From: Bacteroidota bacterium | GTDB taxonomy: Bacteria > Bacteroidota > Bacteroidia > Chitinophagales > Chitinophagaceae | DNA: 16,031 bases | Assembly: GCA_947460795.1 (NCBI GenBank) | Contig: CANHJA010000023.1 | Location: 1 to 16,031, forward strand | Direction of reading: 5' to 3' | Shown: one piece after another, positions 1 through 8,800 of the stretch | Position numbering within the stretch: position 1 is the first letter of the stretch | Layout: every line of letters begins with the position of its first letter | Notes under the pieces: generated by a model | Told to the model about the DNA's origin: nothing | Databases searched by the model: none | What the model saw: only the letters and a program-made list of their open reading frames with translations | Translations under genes and position numbers: made by a program

Positions 1-176
1 CTTTAAACGATGCGAAAGAAGCAACTAAAGAAGCAGCTGAAAAAACAAAAGAAGCGACAGAAAAAGCAAAAGAAGTTGCTGGAAAAACAAAAGAAGTTGC
101 AGAAAAAGCGGCATCAAATTTTAAAGACGCTGCTAAAAAAACAGCTGAGGAGGCTAAAAAAGCTTTTGGACAATAA
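1..176 (+). CDS. LEA-like Ala/Lys/Glu-rich protein, C-terminal fragment
   Basis: The frame is open from the left edge (first full codon at 3) to a TAA stop at 174-176, giving the last 57 residues of a protein that begins outside the window. The sequence is almost entirely Ala, Lys, Glu and Thr, in short related units such as KEAAEKTKEATEKAKEVA and KTKEVAEKAA, and ends in KKAFGQ. This pattern resembles the 11-residue amphipathic helical repeats of group 3 LEA-like proteins and the tails of small bacterial YtxH-like stress proteins. Such proteins are linked to desiccation or stress tolerance, but function cannot be fixed from a fragment. A clear terminator follows at 260-294, which supports this as the end of a real transcript. 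It could also be the tail of a longer coiled-coil or histone-like protein. Coding is fairly certain; the family assignment is tentative. Confidence 0.7.
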   Translation, partial: LNDAKEATKEAAEKTKEATEKAKEVAGKTKEVAEKAASNFKDAAKKTAEEAKKAFGQ

Positions 177-259
177 GCATCTATAAATTCAATCAATATA
201 AATTGAATTTATGTAACTTCTGAAAAAGTCATATTAAATTAAGACTGAATTGTGAATAT

Positions 260-294
260 AATGAGTTCGATATTTTTGTCGAACTCATTTTTTA
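260..294 (+). terminator. Rho-independent terminator of the LEA-like gene
   Basis: A perfect 11-bp stem (AATGAGTTCGA at 260-270 pairing with TCGAACTCATT at 279-289) encloses an 8-base loop and runs straight into T residues on the plus strand. The other strand has no T-run after the stem, so it acts for the plus-strand gene ending at 176. Confidence 0.8.
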
Positions 295-322
295 TATGCC
301 ATTTTATTTTCAGTTTATTTAA

Positions 323-363
323 AAAAATGCCCCAAGTAGTAGTTAACTTCTTGGGGCATTTTT
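323..363 (-). terminator. Terminator of the leucine dehydrogenase operon, possibly bidirectional
   Basis: A 14-bp inverted repeat (323-336 with 350-363) has a GC-rich core ATGCCCCAAG/CTTGGGGCAT and a 13-base loop. A-runs on the left and T-runs on the right mean either strand reads stem then U-tract. It lies 40 bases past the stop of the minus-strand dehydrogenase gene, whose terminator it most likely is, and it would also stop plus-strand read-through. Confidence 0.8.
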
Positions 364-403
364 GATTTAAAAGACGGACTTTTAAATATGAGTTTATGAT
401 AAA

Positions 404-1474
404 TTACAACCTTGATTTGATATTGGCAATGTCATCGATTCTTTTTTGAGCGATTTTCATTGCGGCTTCTTGTGCGGTCAGATTTTCATCTTCAGTTAAC
501 TTAAAGATATCTAAAATTCGGCCATAAATTTTTTCTACCTCTTTCGTTACTTTTTCTTGATTATATGAACCACTGGCTTCTGCAGCCACATTAACTAAGC
601 CCCCTGCATTAATTAAAAAATCGGGTGCGTAAATAATTCCTTTGTCAATTAATTGACGACCATGTATTTTTTCTTCAGCTAGTTGGTTGTTTGCAGCACC
701 TGCAATAATAGAGCACTTTAATTGTGGAATGGTGTCGCTGTTCACAGTAGCTCCTAAAGCACAAGGTGCATAAATATCAATATCGATCGTAAGCATTTGG
801 GCCGGATCTACATACTCTACTTTATATTTTTCAATGGTTTCTTTTATTCTTTCTTGATTGATATCAGTGATATATACTTTCGCACCAGCATTTACTAAAT
901 GCCCAACTAAGTATTGGCCAACATGCCCCACACCTTGAACCATTACTTTTTTCCCAGTCAAATCATCGTTGCCCCAACGTTTGAATGCACATGCTTTCAT
1001 TCCTACAAAAACACCATAGGCTGTATATGGAGATGGATCTCCACTGCCACCCATATATTCTGGAATCCCAGTAACATGTTTGGTTTCTAAATGAATAAAT
1101 TCCATATCTGAAGCAGATGTATTTACATCTTCTGCGGTAATGTATTTTCCATTTAATGAGTTTACAAACTTGCCATATCTGCGCCATAATGCTTCACCTT
1201 TCAATGAAGGATCGCCAATAATAACCGCTTTTCCTCCGCCTAAATTTAAACCAGAAATTGCCGCTTTATAGGTCATTCCTCGTGATAAACGCAAGGCATC
1301 TACTACTGCTTCGTCGTCTGAATTGTATTTCCACATTCTTGTTCCTCCTAATGCAGGTCCTAAAGTGGTGTTATGAATAGCAATAATTGCTTTTAATTTT
1401 GAGTGGGGATCATTGCAAAACACGATTTGTTCGTGTCCCATTTCTTGCATTAATTCAAATACTTTATTTGACAT
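404..1474 (-). CDS. Leucine (Leu/Phe/Val) dehydrogenase
   Basis: A cytoplasmic NAD-dependent amino-acid dehydrogenase of the Glu/Leu/Phe/Val family. It reversibly deaminates branched-chain amino acids to 2-oxo acids, the entry to Leu/Ile/Val breakdown and to branched-chain fatty-acid precursors. At 356 residues it has the usual length for leucine dehydrogenase. The N-terminal substrate domain (about 1-145) contains GGTRMWKY, then MTYKAA with K70, and GLNLGGGKAVI with K82, matching the substrate-binding and catalytic lysines, followed by TAEDVNTS near 113-120. The Rossmann domain follows with the dinucleotide loop VQGVGHVG (GxGxxG at 181-186) and the acidic end of beta-2 in ITDIN. The ATG at 1474 lies 23 bases after the stop of the DUF349 gene and no separate promoter is visible between them, so co-transcription is likely. 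The family is certain; leucine rather than valine or phenylalanine preference is inferred from overall similarity. Confidence 0.93.
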   Translation of the reverse strand: MSNKVFELMQEMGHEQIVFCNDPHSKLKAIIAIHNTTLGPALGGTRMWKYNSDDEAVVDALRLSRGMTYKAAISGLNLGGGKAVIIGDPSLKGEALWRRYGKFVNSLNGKYITAEDVNTSASDMEFIHLETKHVTGIPEYMGGSGDPSPYTAYGVFVGMKACAFKRWGNDDLTGKKVMVQGVGHVGQYLVGHLVNAGAKVYITDINQERIKETIEKYKVEYVDPAQMLTIDIDIYAPCALGATVNSDTIPQLKCSIIAGAANNQLAEEKIHGRQLIDKGIIYAPDFLINAGGLVNVAAEASGSYNQEKVTKEVEKIYGRILDIFKLTEDENLTAQEAAMKIAQKRIDDIANIKSRL

Positions 1475-1497
1475 CTTTTCGCTGTTACGTTTTAAAA

Positions 1498-3204
1498 TTA
1501 TTTTTTATATTTATTCATCAAATTTTTCAATGCTTCTTCTGCTGAAATTTCAACTTCTGGCATTTCAATTTTTATTTCTTCGTGTTGTTTTTGATGATTG
1601 AGGATATCCTCATGACTTGCTTCGTTTTCATCTCTTTTTGGATTGCTTCGGCGCTCTTGTTTTGGGCGATCACCATTGTTTGATCTGTTGAAATTTCGAG
1701 GTCCACCCATCGTTCTTTCGTCTTGATTTAATTTATCTTTTACCTCTTTGCATTTCGCTTTCAGTTCTTCAATTTTTTTCTTCAAGGTTTCAATGGTTTC
1801 TAAATATTCGTCTCTTTTTTCATAAGAACGTAAAGTAGGCGGCAATTCTTCCATTCGTTGTTGCACATCAATCAATAAATCTTCTTCTTGTTGCAACTCA
1901 CGGCTAATTTTATTGTAAAAACTTCTATTTTTAGCAACTCTTTCTGCAGCATCTTTATTATTCTCCGCTCTGCGTTGGTTTCTGTCGGCATCTTTTCGAT
2001 CAAAGAAGTTTTTCTTCGCTTTTAAAAATCGCTCCCAAGGCTCATCTCCATGTTCTTTCGGTATGCGTCCTATTTTTTTCCAATCTTCAAAAAGCTCCAT
2101 ATATTCCTGGGTTGCATTTTCAAAATCCATGGTGTTTTGAAGCTCTTCCGCACGGTTTACAATAGACATTTTTTTTGCATAATTGTCTTCTAATTGAACT
2201 CGAATATTTCCATAATGACCATCTTTATTTTGGTAAAAATGATTTTTAGCGGCTAAAAATTGATTCCAAATTTCATCACTTTTTTCTTGAGGAACCCGGC
2301 CAATTTTTTTCCAATCGTCCATTAAAGCAGTAAATAAATCAGTTGTTTTTTTCCACTCCTGACTATTTTTTAGCGCTTCAGCTTGCTCTACTAATGCTAA
2401 TTTCTTGGTTAAATTTTCTTGTTGTTCATTTTTTATATCACCAAAATGTTCTTTTTTACGAGCAAAAAATACATCTTTCGCAGCATTGAAGCGAAGCCAA
2501 ATTTCATCCATACGATGTTTAGGCACCATTCCAATTTTTTTCCACTCTTCATTTAATGCTTGATATTCTTCCGTAGTTTTTTTCCATTCAGAAGATTCCT
2601 TCATAGACTCTGCTTTTTCACATAAATCTATTTTTTGTGATAAATTATCTAACAAGTCATTTTCAAAGGATTCATATTTAGCTTGTTTTAATTTGAAGAA
2701 TGAATCTTTTGCTTTCTCAATTCTTTCTTTCAATTCTTCATTTTTTAAATCGGGAACAATAGCTAATTCTTTGTATTGATTTAAAATTTCACGAAGTTTT
2801 TCAGTACCTGTTTTCCATTCTTTTGCTTCCAAAAGTGCTTCTGCTTCTACACACAAGGCTTCTTTTTTAGCTAAATTTTCATCAACGGCCACTTTTATAG
2901 CTGCTTCTAAAATGTCCAATTCTTCAAACAATGAAGTATAATTACCAATAGCTTTGGTGTTGCATAAATAATTTTTGGTTCTTGAAACCTTGCCCGCTAT
3001 TTTAATGATGTCATCAGTAGAAGCAAAATCTTTTTTTATTTCATTTACTTTTTCCACCGATTCTGAAAATCGTTCCTCCATGGAAGCAATCGTGTTTTGA
3101 TGGTTTGCTTCTCTTAATTCACCAATAGGTCTTTCTGCAAACCACTTGTTGGCTTTTAAAAAAACTTGGTTATCCTTTATGAAATAAATATCTTTTTCTG
3201 TCAT
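1498..3204 (-). CDS. DUF349 tandem-repeat protein
   Basis: A 568-residue soluble, highly charged helical protein with DUF349 repeats. Counting from the ATG at 3204, repeats lie at about 110-180 (diverged), 190-253, 267-330 and 343-405, with a period near 76 residues. Each carries EWKKTT or a variant, then a DWKKIG-x-VP/IP turn, a conserved W-x-x-F and a KK/RK-rich helix. A coiled coil follows (about 420-495), then an Arg/Asn/Gly-rich, probably disordered linker (about 497-535) and a short helical C-terminus. The molecular role of DUF349 is not established; some members are linked to stress or RNA processes, so no function is assigned. The frame stays open to a TTG at 3231, but that codon lies inside the promoter box TACATTTG (3229-3236), so the ATG at 3204 is preferred. 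It is the first gene of a probable operon with leucine dehydrogenase. Confidence 0.9.
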   Translation of the reverse strand: MTEKDIYFIKDNQVFLKANKWFAERPIGELREANHQNTIASMEERFSESVEKVNEIKKDFASTDDIIKIAGKVSRTKNYLCNTKAIGNYTSLFEELDILEAAIKVAVDENLAKKEALCVEAEALLEAKEWKTGTEKLREILNQYKELAIVPDLKNEELKERIEKAKDSFFKLKQAKYESFENDLLDNLSQKIDLCEKAESMKESSEWKKTTEEYQALNEEWKKIGMVPKHRMDEIWLRFNAAKDVFFARKKEHFGDIKNEQQENLTKKLALVEQAEALKNSQEWKKTTDLFTALMDDWKKIGRVPQEKSDEIWNQFLAAKNHFYQNKDGHYGNIRVQLEDNYAKKMSIVNRAEELQNTMDFENATQEYMELFEDWKKIGRIPKEHGDEPWERFLKAKKNFFDRKDADRNQRRAENNKDAAERVAKNRSFYNKISRELQQEEDLLIDVQQRMEELPPTLRSYEKRDEYLETIETLKKKIEELKAKCKEVKDKLNQDERTMGGPRNFNRSNNGDRPKQERRSNPKRDENEASHEDILNHQKQHEEIKIEMPEVEISAEEALKNLMNKYKK

Positions 3205-3228
3205 AATTATCTTCTTTGAAAAAGGGTA

Positions 3229-3236
3229 CAAATGTA
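3229..3236 (-). promoter_or_regulatory. Bacteroidota -7 promoter element for the DUF349 gene
   Basis: On the minus strand this reads TACATTTG, an exact match to the Bacteroidota -7 consensus TAnnTTTG, 24 bases upstream of the chosen ATG. No convincing -33 TTG is seen about 19 bases further upstream, so the match is partial. Confidence 0.5.
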
Positions 3237-3428
3237 GCTAAAATTGATTTATTTTATTTAAAAGCCAATTGTATTTAATTGTCAATTGTTTTATTGCATA
3301 CATTTAATATGATTTTTGTTTTATTGACTTCAAATTGTTTAATCATTTATTGTTTTTAAATCATTACCATTGTCAATAAATGAAGGTTTATTTAGTAAAT
3401 GGCTGTTAGTTATTCTATAAGGATCGAA

Positions 3429-4922
3429 TTAAATTTGTTTTCGCAATCGGGCTACAGGATGGTTGAGTTGTTCTCTGTATTTAGCAACGGTTCTTCGGGC
3501 TATGTTATACCCTTTTTCGTTTAGTAAATCCGTTAGTTTTTCATCAGATAAAGGCTGCTTCTTTGATTCAGCATTGATTATTTCATTTAAATAAATTTTC
3601 ACTTCTCTTGTTGAAACATCTTCGCCACTATCTGTTGACATAGACTCTGAAAAAAAGTATTTAAGTTTATATGTACCAAACTCTGTTTGTACATATTTGC
3701 TATTAACCACCCTCGATATTGTAGAAATATCTAAGCCTGTTCTATCTGATACATCTTTTAAAATCATGGGTCTCAAAGCACTTTCATCGCCTGTTAAAAA
3801 AAACTCTTCTTGCAAATGCATAATTCTACCCATGGTCAATAGCAAAGTTTCTTGTCGTTGTTTAATAGCATCAATAAACCATTTAGCGGCATCTATTTTT
3901 TGTTTGATAAAAAGCAAAGCTTCTTTCTGACGTTCATCTTTTTGCTTTCCTTTATCATAATCTTTAAGCATGTCTCTAAATGAGCTGCTCACTCTTAAAT
4001 CGGGCGCATTTTTTTGATTTAAAGACAATTCTAATTCGCCATTTATATTTTGTACAAAAAAATCGGGTAGCACGAAGGTAGCAGCCTTATTTGTGACTTC
4101 ATAAATTGCGCCAGGTTTAGGATTTAGCTTAACAATTAGCTGTATAACTTCCTTCAAATCACTGTCTGATAATACCAATGATCGTTGAATTTTTTCATAG
4201 TGTTTTTTAATAAATTCTTCAAAAAACTTGTCTATAATTTTTATTGCATGATTGACAATTTTATTTTTTTCTTTTTTTCTTAATTGCAGCAATAAACATT
4301 CTTGTAAATCTTTGGCACAAACCCCAGTAGGGTCAAATTCTTGAATTAATTTAATGACTTCTTTCAATTCAGTTTCAGTGACTACAATATTTTGCTTAAA
4401 TGATAAATCATCAATTATAGATGGAATATCGCGTCTGAGATAACCATCTTCATCAATGCTTCCGATTACAAACTCAGCTACTTTTAGCAAAGGCTTTTCT
4501 AAATTGAGCATGTTCACTTGAGCCAGTAAGTGGTCATAAAAAGTGGTTTCAAATTTTGGTTGAAAGGAAAATGTACCATCATCATCTCCATTTGTGTAAA
4601 CATCTTTTTGGAAATTATAATCGGCATCTTCATCATCGCCTTCTTTTACATATTCAGCAATATCAATATTACCATACTCTTCTTCGTTTTCATATTCTTC
4701 ATTGTTATCTGTCGAAAACTCATCTACTTCATCATTGGTTTTTTCAGAAAGTGTTTTTTCATCAAAATCTTCCACGTCTAGTTCCAATGCAGGATTTTCT
4801 TCTATTTCTTCTTTAATGCGTTCATCCAACAGCAACGTAGGCACTTGCAACAATTTCATTAACTGAATTTGTTGAGGAGATAGTTTCTGTAAAAGTGTTT
4901 GCTGTTGTGAAAGTCTCTGCAT
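3429..4922 (-). CDS. rpoN: RNA polymerase sigma-54 factor RpoN
   Basis: The alternative sigma factor that directs RNA polymerase to -24/-12 promoters and needs an ATP-driven enhancer-binding activator. At 497 residues it has the usual full length. Region I (1-48) is Gln/Leu-rich (QQQTLLQKLSPQQIQLMKLLQ begins at residue 6), with the typical EEIEENPALE. Region II (about 49-117) is strongly acidic. The core-binding region spans about 121-315 with IDEDGYL and FDPTGVCAKDL. The helix-turn-helix is near 383-410 (LKDVSDRTGLDISTISRVV), and the RpoN box ARRTVAKYRE, which recognises the -24 element, is at 475-484. All diagnostic parts are present and intact. It has its own promoter motif 15 bases before the ATG. 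No sigma-54 activator gene lies in the window. Confidence 0.97.
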   Translation of the reverse strand: MQRLSQQQTLLQKLSPQQIQLMKLLQVPTLLLDERIKEEIEENPALELDVEDFDEKTLSEKTNDEVDEFSTDNNEEYENEEEYGNIDIAEYVKEGDDEDADYNFQKDVYTNGDDDGTFSFQPKFETTFYDHLLAQVNMLNLEKPLLKVAEFVIGSIDEDGYLRRDIPSIIDDLSFKQNIVVTETELKEVIKLIQEFDPTGVCAKDLQECLLLQLRKKEKNKIVNHAIKIIDKFFEEFIKKHYEKIQRSLVLSDSDLKEVIQLIVKLNPKPGAIYEVTNKAATFVLPDFFVQNINGELELSLNQKNAPDLRVSSSFRDMLKDYDKGKQKDERQKEALLFIKQKIDAAKWFIDAIKQRQETLLLTMGRIMHLQEEFFLTGDESALRPMILKDVSDRTGLDISTISRVVNSKYVQTEFGTYKLKYFFSESMSTDSGEDVSTREVKIYLNEIINAESKKQPLSDEKLTDLLNEKGYNIARRTVAKYREQLNHPVARLRKQI

Positions 4923-4937
4923 AAATACCCTATGCTA

Positions 4938-4967
4938 CAAAAATAGAAATAACAATCATATAAACAA
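4938..4967 (-). promoter_or_regulatory. Bacteroidota-type promoter of rpoN
   Basis: On the minus strand the -7 box TATTTTTG (plus 4938-4945) matches TAnnTTTG exactly, and a -33 TTG (plus 4965-4967) sits 19 bases upstream, the expected spacing. The implied leader before the ATG at 4922 is only about 10 bases. Confidence 0.65.
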
Positions 4968-5117
4968 TAACTAAATCATTCCTATTCTAAGGCTTTTGTA
5001 AATACTAAATTTATTCATAGTCATAGAGCAATAATTGACTTTGTGTCTATTTCTTTTTATAGAATTGATGTTATTTATTACCAATTAAATTAGTCCTTAA
5101 TAACTAAAAATTAGTTC

Positions 5118-5708
5118 TTAAACAGCTTCTGCCAATACTTCTTTTACTTCAGGAATCATGCGTTTCATCATGCCTTCAATGCCCGATTTTAGGGTAATCA
5201 TAGAGGACGGACAACCACTGCAAGATCCTTGAAGAGAAAGGGTTACCGAACCATTGTGGTAACTTTTAAACGATATAGCACCACCATCCATTTCAACAGC
5301 AGGTTTCACATAGTTTTCTAATAATTCTTTAATACGAGTTACAATTTCAGAATCGTCTCCACTAGTAGCATTGCTTTCAACTGGTTTCACAATTTCATCT
5401 TCATTGATCACCACTTTGCCTTCTTCTAAATATTCTTTTAAAAACTCTCGAAGTGATGGAATGACTTCGTTCCAATCTGTTTCAACTGTTTTGGTTAGCG
5501 TAACAAAATTACTCGCAATAAAAACACCTTTTATAAATGGAAAACCAAACAATTCCTTCGCTAAAGGCGATGGTGTAGAAGCTTGCTCATTTTGAAAATC
5601 GATACTTTTGCTAGGGTATAATAATTTGTTTGCCACAAACTTCATAGTTTCTGGATTCGGCGTCATTTCTGTATATATACTTACAATAGGATTTCCTGTC
5701 TTTAACAT
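5118..5708 (-). CDS. Nfu/NifU-type Fe-S cluster scaffold or carrier protein
   Basis: A 196-residue cytoplasmic protein for assembling or delivering iron-sulfur clusters. The N-terminal Nfu_N domain (about 5-90) starts with the signature YTEMTPNPETMKFVANKLL and contains FPFIKGVF. The C-terminal NifU domain (about 120-194) contains VKPAVEMDGGAI and the cluster-binding CxxC in GSCSGCPSS (C163 and C166 in this numbering). This two-domain layout matches eukaryotic NFU1 and Bacteroidota Nfu proteins; the N-terminal domain differs from the A-type domain of gammaproteobacterial NfuA. The frame continues to a GTG at 5726, but that codon overlaps the promoter box at 5726-5733, and homologues usually start a few residues before the YTEMTPNPET motif, so the ATG at 5708 is chosen. 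rpoN lies downstream in the same direction across a 195-base gap with its own promoter. Confidence 0.93.
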   Translation of the reverse strand: MLKTGNPIVSIYTEMTPNPETMKFVANKLLYPSKSIDFQNEQASTPSPLAKELFGFPFIKGVFIASNFVTLTKTVETDWNEVIPSLREFLKEYLEEGKVVINEDEIVKPVESNATSGDDSEIVTRIKELLENYVKPAVEMDGGAISFKSYHNGSVTLSLQGSCSGCPSSMITLKSGIEGMMKRMIPEVKEVLAEAV

Positions 5709-5725
5709 AAAGAGTAAATTTTTCA

Positions 5726-5758
5726 CAAAAATACATGTTTAAAATCATTTCAAACCAA
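5726..5758 (-). promoter_or_regulatory. Bacteroidota-type promoter of the Nfu gene
   Basis: On the minus strand the -7 box TATTTTTG (plus 5726-5733) is an exact TAnnTTTG match. TTGG then TTTG (plus 5751-5758) lie 17-21 bases upstream as the -33 element. Transcription would begin about 12 bases before the ATG at 5708. Confidence 0.65.
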
Positions 5759-5760
5759 TT

Positions 5761-5777
5761 GATGTGAAATTTACATC
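5761..5777. promoter_or_regulatory. Imperfect palindrome in divergent intergenic region, possible operator
   Basis: GATGTGAAATTTACATC is a 17-base palindrome in which 7 of 8 base pairs match around a central A. It lies 2 bases upstream of the -33 region of the Nfu gene and 77 bases before the start of the divergent secreted protein, where a regulator could act on one or both promoters. No binding protein can be named. Confidence 0.35.
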
Positions 5778-5854
5778 TATATGACATGGATTAACTTTTT
5801 ATTTAGTAATTTTACTATTGAATATCATTATCGAAGTGAATATAACACCATCTT

Positions 5855-8800
5855 ATGCTTAAACATCTACTCTTATTATCCTTTTTATTTCTATCTATTT
5901 ATGGAAAAGTGAAAGCACAAACTCCTATTGAATTTATCGAAAATCAGGGGCAATGGGATGGTCCTTTTTCATACAAAGGCTCAACCAAATCTGGGGATAT
6001 TTATTTGCGAAAAAATGGGTTCACCATCTTTTTAAGTGATATTGCCAATGCTGCTAAGATAGATGCCGTGCATCATGGAGAAAAATTGGTTTCGGAAACA
6101 TTGAATTACCACGCCTATAAAGTAAATTTTTTAAATAGCAATTCATCGGTTACCACGTCGCAAGAAAAATCCCAAAAGCATTATTATAATTATTATTTAG
6201 GCGCCGATCCGAGTAAATGGAAACATGCGATACATCCTTCATTGGCAGTAAATTATTCTAAATTGTACGATGGAATAGACATGCATGTGTATTCTGAAAA
6301 CAATAATATCAAATATGATTTGTTAGTTTCTCCAAACAGCGATATTTCGAAAATAAATATCCAATATGAAGGTGTAGAAAGAGTAAATGTTATAAAAAAT
6401 AAATTGGTTGTAAAAACATCATTGGGCGAAATGATAGAATCTGAGCCTTACAGTTATCAATTTATTGATGGTGAAAAAGTGGAAATTCCTTGTGAATATA
6501 TTTTAAATGATGGTATTGTTTCTTTTAAAGTCGGTAAAAAATACAATCCAAAATACCAGCTTGTCATTGATCCTACTTTAGTGTTTTGCTCATTTGTAGG
6601 TTCAGTAGGTGATAGCTGGGGATATACTGCAACCTATGATAGTTCTGGAAATTTTTATGCAGGTGGTGTGGTATTAAATGCGCCGTATCCTGTTACGACA
6701 GGGGCTATACAAAGTACTTTTCAAGGTGGAGTTGCCGGTGTTGGAATTGTAGCTTGTGATGCATGCTTTACCAAATTTAATCCTGCTGGAACGGCTGTTA
6801 TTTATGCTACTTATTTAGGCGGTACAAATAACGAACAGCCTCATAGTATGATTGTTGATAATGATGACAATTTAGTTGTAGCAGGCAGAACATTTTCATC
6901 TAACTTCCCAACTGCAGGGAGCGCCATTTTTGATGCCAGTTACAATGGTGGGGGCGATATTTTTGTTTGTAAATTCAATGCATTAGGGACTAATTTAATT
7001 GCATCGAGTTTTATTGGCGGTACTGGTGAAGACGGCGTAAATGTTTATGTTGAAGAAACACTTATAGGCGGATTAAAGAGAAATTATGCCGATGATGCTA
7101 GAAGTGAAGTGATAGTAGATGCAAACAACAATATTTATGTTACAGGATCATCTAAATCGGCTGATTTTCCAAAAATGCCAGCTGCGAGTTCTACGTTTGG
7201 AGGCCAGCAAGATGCTGTGATATTTGAAATGAACCCCAATTTAGGATTAATTTGGAGTCGATTTTGGGGAGGTTCAAGCAACGATGCAGGGTATGTTTTA
7301 TCAATCAATAAAACCAATCCCTTAGAATTATTTGTTGCAGGTGGAACGGAAAGTTCTGTTAATATGCCCGCAGGTTCATTGCATACAACCTATCAAGGAG
7401 GAACAGCAGATGGATTTTTATTGAAATTTAATACAGCCACGAAAGCTTTAACAGCAGGTACTTACATAGGAACCAATGCATATGATCAAGTATATGGTGT
7501 TCAAACAGATGATAGTAATAATGTGTATATAACAGGCCAAACTTTAGGCGCTTATCCTGTTACAGCTGGTGTTTATTCAAATCCCAATTCAAGTCAATTT
7601 ATATCAAAATTAAATAATAATTTATCCTCTATTTTGGCAAGTACGGTATTTGGAAGAGGCACAACCGCTTCTACCGATATTTCAATCAATGCATTTTTAG
7701 TAGACAAATGCCAAAATGTATATGTTTCAGGATGGGGTGGATTGTTAGGTGGGTTTAATGTTGCTGGTTCTACAACCAATAATTTGCCAATTACACCAGG
7801 GGCAATTCAAACTACCACAGATGGACAAGATTTTTATGTGATTGTTTTAAATAAGAATTTTTTGAGCTTACAATACGGAACATTTTTTGGATTGAATGGA
7901 GGTGGTGGAGAGCATGTAGATGGCGGAACAAGTCGTTTTGATGAAGACGGAATTATTTATCAAGCGATTTGCGGTGGTTGTGGAGGTACTTCTATACCAA
8001 CAACTTCAGGCGTTATTTACCCTAATAATTTGAGTCCAAATTGCAACTTAACTGCGCTAAAAATAAAATTTGATTTTCAAAACCCTTCAGCAGATGCAAT
8101 TGCTAGTGGAGATACGGTTGGTTGTGCTCCATTTGTTGTTCAATTTCAAAATAGCAGTACAAGTGCTACCGATTTTGTATGGAATTTTGGAGATGGATCG
8201 CCTACAACGAGTATTTTAAATCCTTCGCACACATTCACTACGCCTGGTATATACACAGTTTCCTTAATTGCCAATAATCCTAATGGTTGTACTACCAGTT
8301 CGGATACCGATTATATGAAAATTGTAGTAAAAGTGGATACTATTCACGCCAATTTTACTGTAACTAAAGTAGATTCTTGTAATCCTTTTACTGCAACATT
8401 TGTAAATACAAGCACCTCTAATTTACCCAATAATTCAGCTACCATATATACATGGAATTTTGGGGACGGTACGAGTTTTACAGGCAAAACGCCTCCACTG
8501 CATACTTATCCTGCAATTGGTGTTTATACTATCACTTTAACCATGACGGATACCAATGCTTGTAATAGCCCTTCTGTTTTTACTTCTACAGTAAATTACA
8601 GTGTAAGCAATATGTCTACTGCTTTTAATGCACCCGACAGCGTTTGTTTGCCGGCCAATGTATTTTTTTTAGATCAATCTATCAATGCCACTAGCTGGAA
8701 TTGGAATTTCGGGGATGGAGGAAATTCAACCGTATCTTCTCCTAATCATGTATACACGGTTCCTGGTGTTTATACAATTTATTTAGTATCTGCAAATCCT

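Noticed and set aside
3232..3428. Separated inverted words TTTATTGAC (about 3321) and GTCAATAAA (about 3374) as a terminator for rpoN.
   Set aside because: The arms are over 40 bases apart, AT-rich and lack a following T-run; no convincing terminator or RNA gene is visible in this 197-base gap.
4530..4816. Two overlapping plus-strand open frames with hydrophobic or His-rich translations.
   Set aside because: They are antisense to the acidic region II of rpoN; the GAA/GAT-rich codons read backward give hydrophobic or His-rich sequence. No promoter or family match.
5101..5117. Short hairpin AACTAA/TTAGTT directly after the Nfu stop codon.
   Set aside because: Only a 6-bp AT-rich stem with a 3-base loop and no T-tract; too weak to call a terminator.
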